Source: Volvox africanus (Eukaryota > Chlorophyta > Chlorophyceae > Chlamydomonadales > Volvocaceae). From it: a stretch of DNA of 64,000 nt. Both the position numbers and the translations under genes were made by a program. The notes beneath the pieces are model-generated. The model did not search any database and had not been told where the DNA came from. It saw only the letters and a list, made by a program, of their open reading frames with translations. Positions 31,645-41,316 of the stretch are shown here, one piece after another (the first letter of the stretch is position 1; each line of letters begins with the position of its first letter). Where the stretch lies: the NCBI GenBank assembly GCA_030268105.1, contig BSDZ01000079.1, positions 124,001 to 188,000 on the forward strand. Reading direction: 5' to 3'.

Positions 31645-32204
31645 TGTTAAGTTGTGCGGGACAGAACATCTCTTTTATTGGTGACCATTCTGATGGCACC
31701 AGGATATGAACTTTGGTCGCATAGCAGCGACCTGTTGGTAGCGGCATTCAAACCCGCATCGCGCCGATGAGTTCGCGCTGTTGTGATGTCTTAGGACGAT
31801 GCTTGCATAGCTTGCGTTTACTGACAACTAAGTTGTTCTTAGGCAATCGCGATTCGTATATTCGTATATACGAACGCGATGAAGCTGCAAGTAGGTGCAG
31901 GAAGCTGCGAGAAGGTACCGAACCTTGGTACGCGCGTTCGACCGCGATGACCCGTGGGTCGGTGACGGGGATTTCGGTACAAGGTTAGGAACCTTGTGGT
32001 AGCTGAAGTACAGTTTGCCTTGATATAAATAGGCAAACTGTCCTATAACATTTGCTCTTCCCTAATCGGTCCTTACTTGGATAAGCTCTCTCCTATCCAC
32101 TCCTTCTAAGAGCTGAATCTACCTTAATCGTCCTACTCTGCTGAACGGAGCGGCTTCCCTTCCGCTGTGCCCGTCAGCATCTACCTTAAGCCGTCTACTC
32201 AACA
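31645..32204 (+). repeat. Copia C1 5' LTR (560 bp)
   Basis: TGTTAAGTTGTGCGGGAC ... CTACTCAACA, matched by the 3' copy. A TATA box (GATATAAAT) sits in the loop of a perfect 10 bp inverted repeat, CAGTTTGCCT at 32011-32020 and AGGCAAACTG at 32031-32040. A second hairpin, TTCGTATA/TATACGAA, lies near 31855. Confidence 0.95.
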
Positions 32205-32217
32205 GGTTATGAGCCCC
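32205..32217 (+). other. Primer binding site, Copia C1 (half-tRNA type)
   Basis: GGTTATGAGCCCC directly after the LTR. It is complementary to GGGGCTCATAACC, which matches the anticodon stem-loop of initiator tRNA-Met (GGGCUCAUAACCC in yeast and plants), not a tRNA 3' end. Ty5 and Drosophila copia are known to prime this way. Confidence 0.75.
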
Positions 32218-32352
32218 GGCTGTGAAGCCGGTTAAGTCATCTGCCAATCGGAGATTGCTGCGACGTCTGCCGATTCGGCGAGTGCTAAGTAAGCTGGGAC
32301 GTCGGCAACAGCAACGCGCCTGTTTTGAGCTGTTAGCTGGACGTCGGTTAAG

Positions 32353-33408
32353 ATGGGTAAGGGGACGTTAAAAGAGCCCCTAGGATTGAGTAACTATGCA
32401 ACCTGGTCGTTTCGATTTGAGGCCCTCATGCATGAGGAGAAGATAAGTAGGTGGTTGCAAGAGGATCCCATGACGGACGAGGATGTTGAGGCATCGCGTT
32501 TAGTCAGGGACTATATGATTAAGAATGTGCAGGATTGTCATTTGCCTGTTCTGCGCGCGGCCAACAATGCGCGCCAGGCATGGGATGCTTTGGCGGCTGT
32601 TTTCGCCGCCAATAGCGATGCAAGGAAGTCGCAGCTCCTGGCTGAGTTGTCCGGAGTGCGCATGGGATCTGCGGAAGTGTTGCCGGTGTACATTGCTCGA
32701 GTGCGCAATCTGTACACAGATCTGCTGCAGGTCGGACATCCGATTACGGAGAGGGAAGTCTGTTTTCAGCTGTTGAACGGGCTTTCGAAGAAGTTCTCGA
32801 TGATTGTGGCCATTTTGACGTCTTGCGGTATCCTGACTTTGGAGAACGTGAGTTCGCAATTGTTGGCGTTTGAGAAGCGTGTAGACGCGGAAAATGCGCG
32901 CGAGGAATCTGCGGCCTTTTTCGGCGTTGGACAAGGAGATGGTCGGAGAGCTGGACTGTCGACGCGTGGCGGAAATGTTTTTCCCGCACCTGGTCGAGGT
33001 CGCGGTGGGCCGCTGCATTGCTGGAGATGCGGCGAGCCGGGGCATATTGCGCGGCTATGTCAAAAGCCGCGGATGCCGCAACTGTCGGGACCGATGGGTC
33101 AAGCATCGGGGTCCCAGGACAGGTCGGGCGGGTCATCATACCGCCGCGACGGTGAGAGCCGCCAAGGAGCGGCGGGCAACGACACGCGCAAGTCAAGTGA
33201 GCGTGGGTCGGGTGCTTCGGGACAAAGGTCTGAGCATCCGGGGAATAGCGCATTCATGACCTATGGGTCGTATAGGATGGACGGATGGTACGTCGATTCC
33301 GGTGCGTCACAGCACATCACTTATGATGAGCGAGACCTTATTAACGTGAGGAGGCTTGATACCTCATCCAGTTTTGACATCTATAGCATTGGAGATGCAG
33401 ATGATGAG
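32353..33408 (+). CDS. gag: Gag and protease, Copia C1 (interrupted)
   Basis: Starts at ATG 32353. Residues 1-180 are a Copia-type Gag (UBN2-like: WSFRFEALMHEEKI ... RKSQLLAELSGVRMGSAEVL ... LLAFEKRVDAEN). A Gly/Arg-rich linker leads to a canonical CCHC knuckle, Cys223-Cys226-His231-Cys236 (CWRCGEPGHIARLC). The protease follows with DSGAS at 315-319, then HITYDERDL. Integrase should follow in the same frame, but at 33408, after ...IGDADDE, the sequence runs into inverted C2 material and stops after 376 codons. The reading resumes at 35287. Confidence 0.9.
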
Positions 33409-33550
33409 ATGCACCAGAATCCAGGTACCAACCTTTCAGGCGGTCAGACCCAGATGCCACAAAGGCAAAGTTCCTCGGGCTAGCATTGCCCCTGTCGCCG
33501 GCACCGTCCACATGGTCGTGCCGGCCATAACCTCGGCGGTCGCTCCCCAA
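33409..33550 (-). pseudogene. Inverted Copia gag-protease fragment
   Basis: On the minus strand this encodes a short Copia linker and protease start, ...FVASGSDRLKGWYLDSGASHH, equivalent to the WYVDSGAS region of C1. It is only about 140 bp long and truncated at both ends. Confidence 0.75.
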
Positions 33551-34906
33551 TGCATGTGGGCTGAGGCTGTCTCTACGGCGAATTACCTTCGGAATATTTC
33601 ACCTGTGTCCGGTCGGCCCTGCACCCCGTATGAAGCTTTCTCAGGGGAACATCCTGATGTGAGTCATCTGCGTGTGTTTGGATGTACGGCATATGTCCAT
33701 ATCCCCAAGGAGAAGCGCAATAAATTAGATCCGGTAAGTCGCAAGGGTGTTCTGGTTGGGTACGGCGATGCAGGCCAGTACCGTATCCTTTTTTCAGACA
33801 ATGTAGTGTCGGTGCACTCTGATGTCACCTTTGATGAGCGGAATGTCGGTGAGAAAGCACAGCAAGCTAGTCGTGCAAAGAAGTCCGTAAGGTGGCGCAA
33901 CCCCGTAGACAGTACGCCTGATTCTGATAGTGATAGTGATGATGATGATGATAATGATGAGTGGGAACCGGCCCCTCACGCCCAAGGTGGCGGATCCTCT
34001 ACTGGTGCAGGAGGTTCAGGGGATAACAGCGGTGGACCAACAGGGGGTGGTGATGCTTCCGGCGCAGGTCCCTCGGGGAGTTCGTCCGGTGCTGGCCCCT
34101 CTGTGGGTGCTGCCGGTGCGAGTAACAATTTTGAGTCTAGGTACCCTGTCCGTGATCGAAAACGGCCGTCCGAGTGGTGGCGCAGTGAGGACCCTAGGTC
34201 TGTTGCCGGCCGGGTCCATGTGGCTGCCGCAACCAAAGTGTCCGAGCCCAACACTTATGCTGAAGCGGTGTCTGGGGCGCAGGCCAGCGAGTGGAAAAGG
34301 GCTATGGATGACGAAATTAACTCTCAGTTGGCAAATGGAACCTGGACCTTAGAAACACCCCCGCCAGGCACGAAGCTTATTCCATGTCGCTGGGTGTATA
34401 AGGTGAAACACAATCCAGATGGTAGTGTTGAGCGGTTTAAAGCGCGCTTGGTCGCAAAAGGGTTTGTACAGCGCGAGGGGGTGGATTATGGTGAGCTCTT
34501 TGCGCCTACGTCCCGTAGCTCATCTTTTCGAGTCCTTTTAGCGGTTGCAGCGGCTAGAAAAATGCCCATTCACCAGCTAGATGTGACGACTGCGTTCTTG
34601 AATGGAGAACTGAAGGAGGATCTTTGGATGGAGCAGCCACCGGGGTACGAGTCGGAACCTCCAGGCCTGGCCTGTCACCTGCATAAGTCCATCTATGGTC
34701 TAAAGCAGGCCCCACGGTGCTGGTATGATAAGTTGTGTGAGAAGTTTGCCGAGATTGGGCTGTTCCCGTCTAAATCAGATCCGGCTATGTTTCTGGAGGT
34801 TGAGCTTAGGTACTGCCCTACGGAGAAGATGGTGGCTGATGTGATGACGAAGGCCTTGGGTGAAGCCAAGTTCAAGTGGTGCCGTGCCTCTATGGGCGTA
34901 GCCTAG
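33551..34906 (+). pseudogene. Copia C2 integrase-RT remnant
   Basis: An open frame encodes the end of a Copia integrase (MWAEAVSTANYLRN, LRVFGCTAYVHIPKEKRNKLDP), an acidic DSDSDDDDD tract, a Gly/Ser-rich linker, then the RT N-terminal half (WVYKVKHNPDGSVERFKARLVAKGF, HQLDVTTAFLNGEL, LHKSIYGLKQAPRCWY). After SDPAMF it jumps to the last ~30 residues of RNase H (EKMVADVMTKAL) and a stop. The RT active site YVDD and most of RNase H are deleted, so it cannot encode a working polymerase. Confidence 0.9.
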
Positions 34907-34929
34907 TGGAGGTTTGCACTGAGGGGGCG

Positions 34930-35277
34930 TGTTAAGTTGTGGACGGTGCAAACCGTCACAGTTACCGATCTAGCAGTTGCAGGGCGGCAATTGTGACAGG
35001 CAGTTGCAGTGTGCAAGGTGATAGGTGCTGAGCAGCCGCCAAGTGGTAGGAAGTTGCTGGTGGTAGGTGCTGGGCAACTACCCAATGGTAGAGAGCTGCA
35101 TACTGCAGTGCTCCAGGGAGTGGTTGATCAGAAGCCATCAGAACTAGTATTTAAGGGTACCTGAGCTCTGCAATAGTCACCCAACAGCTAGCAATCGTCT
35201 AGTGTCTTATACATCTGACCTCCTCTGACCTCTGTAATACTTCATAGCAGCTTTATACTTCCTTTATCTCCTTAACA
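34930..35277 (+). repeat. Copia C2 LTR (348 bp)
   Basis: TGTTAAGTTGTGGACGG ... CTCCTTAACA, preceded by a polypurine stretch (GAGGGGGCG) after the C2 stop codon and followed by GGTTATGAGCC (primer site, 35278-35288). It shares the first 11 bases and the primer site with C1 but differs otherwise. TATTTAAG near 35150 may be its TATA box. Confidence 0.85.
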
Positions 35278-35286
35278 GGTTATGAG

Positions 35287-36640
35287 CCGCTGCGGCCTGT
35301 TGCGATGGGCACACTGGTGCTCGCACCCAATTTCTGCCCGGGCCTGACCGCAACTATTGCAGATGTGTACCTGATTCCGGAGAGCCAAGTTAAGGTGCTC
35401 TCAGTGGCTGTCATGAGCAAGACGGGAGCCGTCGTGCGTTTGGATGAGTCCGTCGTTACCATCTGCCGCCGCGGTAGGATTGTGTTGACGGGTCACCGTG
35501 AAGGAAACCTGTACGCACTGGAGTGTCGGGCGGCATCAGATGGTGGGCAACGAGGAGAGTTTGTTGGAGCAACCCACGCCAAGCCGGCGAATGAGGTTGA
35601 GAACTTGTGGCACCGACGGTATGGACATATCGGGGTTGGACAGTTTGAGCGCTTGGTAAGGCACAACCTAGTGTACGGCATTGATCTCAATGCACGTAAG
35701 GCATCCACGACTGACATGTGTGAAACGTGTGTGATGTCGAAGCAGAGTCGTGGAAGGCATGCTTCTACGGGCCATAAGTCGGAAAGGTCGATGGAGTTGG
35801 TGCACATGGATGTGTGTGGGCCGATGCCCAAGGAGTCACCAAACGGGTCTGGGTACATGACTGTTTTGTATGATGACTACACAAAGTTTTCGGCCGTTGC
35901 GTTTACGGACACGAAGGAGGCCGTAAAAGAGAAGGTGGTGACTATGATCACCCAGTTGGAGAATATGTGCGGAAATCGGACCTGGGAGATCCAGTCCGAC
36001 CGCGGTGGAGAGTTTCTGAATGAGGAGTTACGGTCATTCTTTCGCCAGAAGGGGATTAGGCATGGAATGACGGTAGGGTATACACCCGAACAGAATGGAG
36101 CTGCAGAGCGTTTGAACCGCACGCTGATTGAGAAGATGCGGGCTCTGCTGATTGATTCCAAGTTACCTCAAGAAATGTGGGCTGAGGCGGCTGCGACGGC
36201 CAACTATCTCAGAAATATTTCGCCCGCTGAGGGGGTGCAGTGCACTCCGTATGAGTTGTTTACAGGCAAGATCCCTGAGGTGGGACACCTGCGAGTGTTT
36301 GGGTGTGTTGCGTACGTCCACATACCTAAGGTGAAGAGAAACAAGCTGGACCCGGCTATGTTTGTGAAATTAGACGAGAAGGGGGTGATTTTGGCACTGG
36401 TGCATGTGGACGACATGTGTGTTGCTGCCAAGACGCAAGAACTGGTCAACCGGATCAAGAGGGCCATCGGCGGACTATTTAAAGTCCGGGACTTGGGAGA
36501 GATCAAGGTCTTCTTGGGAATAGAGGTGACCAGGCGTGAGAACGGGGACATCACACTGTCCCAGGCGAGCTACGTGGAGCGCATATTGAGTGCGCATGGT
36601 CTTGGCGATGTGAAGCCGAGGGTTTACCTATGGCTGTGGG
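35287..36640 (+). pseudogene. pol: Copia C1 integrase and partial RT
   Basis: Continues the C1 polyprotein: gag-pre-integrase region (GHREGNLYALECR), integrase zinc finger (WHRRYGH ... CETCVMSK), DDE core (VHMDVCGPM, IQSDRGGEF, EQNGAAERLNR). At ~36354 the integrase C-terminus (KRNKLDP) is joined directly to the second half of RT (AMFVKLDEKG, ALVHVDDMCV), so the first half of RT is missing. A missing base near 36625 (GGGTTTACCTATGG) shifts the frame before RNase H. Broken, but only lightly diverged. Confidence 0.9.
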
Positions 36641-37370
36641 TACGCGGGTGACACTCGCAAAGGAGGATGCAGAGGTGTTGGAGGATTCAACGGCGTACAG
36701 GGCGTTAGTAGGCGAGCTCAATTACTTGGCGGTGAGCACTCACCCGGACTTGGCATTTGCGATAAGCGTGCTGTCAAGGTATATGGCTAAACCGACGAAG
36801 GCAGCCATGGGGATGGCAAAAGGAGTGCTTAGGTATGTCGCTGGCACCCGCCATCTAGGCCTAGTTTTCCGGCGGAGGTCGTCAGAAGTCTTTGATGGTT
36901 ACTCCGATTCTGATTGGGCCGGGGACATGGATACCCGGCGGTCGACGACGGGGTACGTCTTTAGGGTAAACGGTACGGCAGTGAGCTGGAGCAGTCAACT
37001 CCAGCGTACTGTGGCGGCGTCATCAGTAGAGGCGGAGTACCAGGCCCTTTCGGCTGCAGTCCGTGAAGCGCTGTGGCTGTTGAAGCTGTGCGAGGACTTG
37101 GGAGTTGGGGCGTCTCAGATGAGGATCCAGGTGGATTCCCAAGGGGCGATGAACCTGGGCAACAATCCCATCACATCGCCACGTTCCAAGCACATTGATG
37201 TGCAGCATCACTTGGTGCGTGAGCGGGTAGCCAGTGGTGAGGTGGCGCTGAAGTACTGCTGTACGGAGAAGATGGTTGCAGACGCCTTGACAAAGGCTCT
37301 GCCTGAGGCGAAGTTTACGTGGTGCCGTCGTGAGATGGGCCTAGACGTGGTGGAGACCAAAGGCCGGTAA
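36630..37370 (+). pseudogene. pol: Copia C1 RNase H
   Basis: Out of frame with the preceding RT part. Contains the Copia connection and RNase H motifs: YRALVGELNYLAVSTHPDLAFAI, GYSDSDWAGDMDTRRSTTGY, SSVEAEYQALS, then SKHIDVQHHLVRE and EKMVADALTKALPEAKF. Ends TAA at 37368-37370. Polypurine tract (CCCGAGGGGGTG) and the 3' LTR follow at 37411-37423. Confidence 0.9.
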
Positions 37371-37422
37371 CAGACGTGCAGATACGGCAGTTTGTTTTGA
37401 CGACGTTTGTCCCGAGGGGGTG

Positions 37423-37982
37423 TGTTAAGTTGTGCGGGACAAAACATCTCTTTTATTGGTGACCATTCTGATGGCACCAGGATATGAACTTTGGTCGCAT
37501 AGCAGCGACCTGTTGGTATCGGAATTCGAACCCACATCGCGCCGATGAGTTCGCGCTGTTGTGATGTCTTAGGACAATGCTTGCATAGCTTGCGTTTACT
37601 GACAACTAAGTTGTTGTTAGGCGATCGCGATTCGTATATTCGTATATACGAACGCGATGAAGCTGCAAGTAGGTGCAGGAAGCTGCGAGAAGGTACCGAA
37701 CCTTGGTACGCGCGTTCGACCGCGATGACCCGTGGGTCGGTGACGGGGATTTCGGTACAAGGTTAGGAACCTTGTGGTAGCTGAAGTACAGTTTGCCTTG
37801 ATATAAATAGGCAAACTGTTCTATAACATTTGCTCTTCCCTAATCGGTCCTTACTTGGATAAGCTCTCTCCTATCCACTCCTTGTAACAGCTGAATCTAC
37901 CTTAATCGTCCTACTCTGCTGAACGGAGCGGCTTCCCTTCCGCTGTGCCCGTCAGCATCTACCTTAAGCCGTCTACTCAACA
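37423..37982 (+). repeat. Copia C1 3' LTR (560 bp)
   Basis: Same length and nearly identical to 31645-32204, including the TATA-in-hairpin at 37789-37818, so the insertion is recent despite internal damage. It ends AACA and passes straight into an R90 copy that lacks its first four bases. Confidence 0.95.
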
Positions 37983-38068
37983 AGAGTCAGCAAAGCGCCC
38001 GGCCCCTCCCTGGGCCGTATTACTTGCTCTGTCATTCATGCGTATATGAGTGTTGCTCACTCTTAACA
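37983..38068. repeat. R90 repeat, copy 1 (lacks first 4 bases)
   Basis: AGAGTCAGCAAAGCGCCC ... GCTCACTCTTAACA. Full copies elsewhere are 90 bp with TGTT...AACA ends. Here the outer TGTT is replaced by the end of the C1 LTR. Confidence 0.75.
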
Positions 38069-39095
38069 ACAATCTGCTGGTGGGACAACTAAGAAGTACG
38101 CATTGATAGTAACAACCCTTACGGTGGCAGGGGAGTTGAACTTGGGCAACATCAGCGCCCAGTGGCTTTTGAGAAGTGAATGGATACGGAGCAGTCGGAG
38201 AAGAGAATGGATACAGGAATCAGTCACGTTTGCAACGAGACAAGGAAGCACATCGAACGCTGGACAAGGGAGCAGTCGTGGCGGGAGCAGCCGTCGCGAA
38301 GGTGGCATTGGTCGTAACGATAGCACGATGGTTCAGTGCTGGAGATGTGGAGAATTTGGCCACCTGTCGTGGCAGTGCTCCGTGCCCCCTCTATTGCGCC
38401 CAATAAGTTCAACGGAGCAATCATGAGGACTACGGAGCGGATCAAGTTTTTGGAATGATCACCAGGAAAACAGGTACAGCAATCTGAGCAGGCAGAACAG
38501 CTCAAGATCAATGGACCGTGGAGATCGACGAAATAGCAGCTACGGCAGGGAAAGTGACTTCTGGAGGAGTACCGAATGACAGGAACAGGAGAGCTGTTAT
38601 CATGGAAGTAGGGGAGATCGTCCATCATCAAGGCTGGGTGGCGACCAAGAGTGAAGAGGGAGTGCTGGAGGACTACGGCCATGTCAACCGCATGATTGAG
38701 CATTCACTGGATCAGAGCACGGGAAGCTGCAAGGTTGGTATGTGGATTCGGGCGCATCCATCACATTACCTACGACGAGCAGGACCTAGTAGATGTGGTC
38801 ACCATCAAGGAGAGGGATAGTTTCTACATGATCAGCATGGACGGTGAGGCACTACGCTCTACGGCAGTCGGATCATTAATATTGGCGCCATCACGATAGC
38901 CTTAAGTCTTAACAGTCAGAATCAACGTGCACGTCATTCCGAACAGCTGTGTGAAGGTAATCTCCGTTGAAGCATTGAGCGACAAACGAGGGAGACTCCG
39001 GTTCGATTAGCAATTTGTCTATGTTTGCATGGCGACAGTGCTCACAGGGTGCCGAAAGGGGCAATTTGTATGAGCTGGAATGTGAGGTAGTATAC
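38069..39095 (+). pseudogene. Decayed Copia gag-protease (C3)
   Basis: Fragments in several frames: a Gag stretch (VTTLTVAGELN), a CCHC knuckle (CWRCGEFGHLSWQC, ~38340), a protease start (WYVDSGAS, ~38735) whose frame is then lost before ITYDEQDLVDV, and a pre-integrase stretch ending near 39090 (GCRKGNLYELECE-like with frameshifts). All are degraded relatives of C1. Confidence 0.75.
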
Positions 39096-39428
39096 CAGCA
39101 CTACTTCCCCACTTGCAACACTTGCCCGGTGCTTTACATCAACATGCTTCGTTCTTGATGAATATATGGGATATTTGCCTAGGTTCATCACTCCTCACGA
39201 GTACACCCAGATCTTAATTTTTGAGTTGTTGATGTCCATGCCTCCGCGCATTTGGTTAAGCATTTGGCTTCTCGAACTGCACAGGGCTTCTCCACTTCCA
39301 CGGATGTAGCCACTCTTCACTTCATGCCCTTATCAGCCTTGGTTTGGCGTAATCCTTATTCCTAACTTGTCATCACCTCGACGTATATGGATATTATCAG
39401 GACGCCGCTCAGGAAAGCTGTAGATAGG

Positions 39429-39531
39429 TGTTGAAGTCAACAAAGCGCCCGGCCGTATTGTCCGGCGCTCCTATCGCCTCCATGTCCGGCGCTCCAAGTG
39501 CCTCCTTGTCCAGCGCTCTTAGCGCCAGTAT
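39429..39531. repeat. R90-like piece with 24 bp minisatellite
   Basis: TGTTGAAGTCAACAAAGCGCCC (R90-like) leads into three 24 bp units at 39460, 39484 and 39508 (GTCCGGCGCTCC...). Confidence 0.6.
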
Positions 39532-39739
39532 TACCAGCTGATCCGTTATTATTGCTATCGTAACGGATCACTGCCATGCACCTGCCACTGACAGGTTAAG
39601 TAGATGCTCCAAACGAACACAAAACTGATACAAACCGCCGCGATGAGCTCTGATGCAAGTTATCGGTCAAATGAGCTTCCACGACATACAAAACAACTCA
39701 GGACAAAGCACGTCCTCAACAACGGCCACCGCCTCACGC

Positions 39740-39805
39740 GGGGCTCATAACCTGTTTAAGTCAGCCCCTCGTACTGACATTTTTTCGTATATGAGTGTTG
39801 CTCAC
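39740..39805 (-). repeat. Copia primer-site motif plus partial R90
   Basis: GGGGCTCATAACC (39740-39752, the reverse of the Copia primer site) followed by TGTTTAAGTCAGCCCC ... GAGTGTTGCTCAC. Read on the minus strand this is an LTR-like end followed by a primer site. Confidence 0.55.
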
Positions 39806-39829
39806 ATTGGAATGTCGAGGTGACCTGGA

Positions 39830-40043
39830 GGTGACATGCTTGACTCGGGGTCTCCGACTTCATACCCCGGTGGCTGCCCCATCTAGAGATCCTCCAGTTC
39901 TACATTCAGAAACGCAGTCGTTACAGTTGGTAAATGGGTATCTTCCTAGCCGCCGCAACCGCTAGGAAGGCTCGAAAAGATGAGCCACGGGATGTTGGTG
40001 CAAAAAGCTCACCATAATCCATCCCCTTGCGCTGTACAAAGCC
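39830..40043 (-). pseudogene. Copia RT fragment, minus strand
   Basis: The minus strand encodes a decayed RT piece, GFVQRKGMDYGELFAPTSRGSSF...VAAARKIPIYQL, then stops and frameshifts, matching the C2 RT N-terminal half. About 210 bp, non-functional. Confidence 0.8.
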
Positions 40044-41226
40044 TTCTCTTCAAATATAAGGGTAAATTCAGAAGCAGTTATAAATATAATGGCCATCATC
40101 ATTATGATTTTTCTTCTTACGGTTATTTAAATATTCAGCTGAAGAGCAACATATGATTTCGTTTTACCATAAGATAGTGCACAAATTGAGTATAAGCAAT
40201 TGAAATGCAATGCAATGAGATGAGCACACAAAATAGTTGCAAAAACCTTGAGGAATTGCTCAAGCAGGTGTTGTTTTTATAAGGCGTCATTGTGATCTTT
40301 GGACTGTGGGAGAGTTAACGCGATGTAGTTGATACGTTATAGATTGCAAAAGTAAGCACTGGATGGTAATCAGTTTATAAAAGGAACAACGCAAAATTGA
40401 TTGCATGGATTGTCAGATATGGGAACGGGTGATTTCACCACCTGGATTATCTGATGATGAACATGAAGATATTGTTGGATGAACAGTGCTACGGGTACAG
40501 CCGCGTGTATAGCCGATAAAAGACGGATATGGCAGGGATGTTAAGGTTCGCGATGGGTAGATCATGGACATACGCGACCACAGCCGCGGATCAAAGATAG
40601 CTTTCTGTATTGCTTGCTGTTCCTGTAAAAAACTTTAAATCCAGTGGTTTCTTTGTAATCCTTGTAACGACCTACATCACGTAAATTGTCCCACTGTTCC
40701 ATGATGTTGTGAGCCCCGTGGCTCTCTGAGCTGCGTACATCCGATGCACGCCTAATAATGTGAATCGCGGCACGAAATACAGCGATAATGTTGTGTGTGG
40801 GATAGGGGGGTACATCACCCGTGGCCACTAACCTGGCAGTCCCTACCTTCCCCGGTATTTCGGGGCACCCTCATCCAGTCTCCCATGCCGACTTCTCCGA
40901 AATCAGTGCTTTTCCCAGGTTCAGCACCCACCGCCAGCATCCAGCCGAATCTGCCGAATCAACTAAGGCGTCAACTCCGCTCCTGGTCAGCTCACAGGTC
41001 ACTTTAATTGGGGTCATCACCGTCCATTGACATGGGGGCACCCTGCCCTCAACATAGGGTCTTTGGCATAATGGCAGCGATAATGTTGAATTGTGCGGGA
41101 CATGACGACATTGCACGCATGGACCGATTGTTGAGACAGGGAATTAAAACCGTATGGGTCAGGTATAACTGCGGGAGACCGTGGAAGCTCAAGATTGTGA
41201 AGCAACGAGACTGAAGACGTGCGACG
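40044..41226. other. Unassigned sequence
   Basis: AT-richer start (40060-40500), then mixed. TGTTGAATTGTGCGGGAC near 41085 recalls the beginning of the C1 LTR, but only about 18 bp match. No gene recognised. Confidence 0.45.
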
Positions 41227-41316
41227 TGTTAAAGTCAGCAAAGCGCCCGACCCTTCCCTGGGCCGTATTACTTGCTCTGTCATTCATTCGTATATGAGTG
41301 TTGCTCACTCTCAACA
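41227..41316. repeat. R90 repeat, copy 2 (90 bp)
   Basis: TGTTAAAGTCAGC ... GCTCACTCTCAACA, 90 bp with TG...CA ends and TGTT/AACA inverted termini. Followed directly by decayed Copia gag. Confidence 0.75.

Larger units (their letters stand above)
33409..35281 (+). mobile_element. Chimeric Copia C2 insert inside C1
   Basis: An inverted gag-protease fragment (33409-~33550), then integrase C-terminus to RT in plus orientation, then a different LTR (34930-35277) and the first bases of its primer site. The insert is bounded by ATGAG at 33404-33408 and again at 35282-35286. C2 lacks a 5' LTR here. It is a composite, not a clean insertion. Confidence 0.8.
31645..37982 (+). mobile_element. Copia element C1 with nested/chimeric insert
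   Basis: Two 560 bp LTRs flank a Ty1/Copia coding region: gag and protease (32353-33408), then a 1.87 kb insert of C2 material, then integrase, RT and RNase H (35287-37370). The gene order (integrase before RT) fixes the superfamily. It is defective: interrupted after protease, deleted between integrase and RT, and frameshifted before RNase H. Bases next to the LTRs (GAACT left, AGAGT right) do not match, so no target duplication is visible. Confidence 0.92.

Noticed and set aside
31640..37987. Target site duplication around Copia C1.
   Set aside because: The five bases next to the LTRs are GAACT and AGAGT; they do not match.
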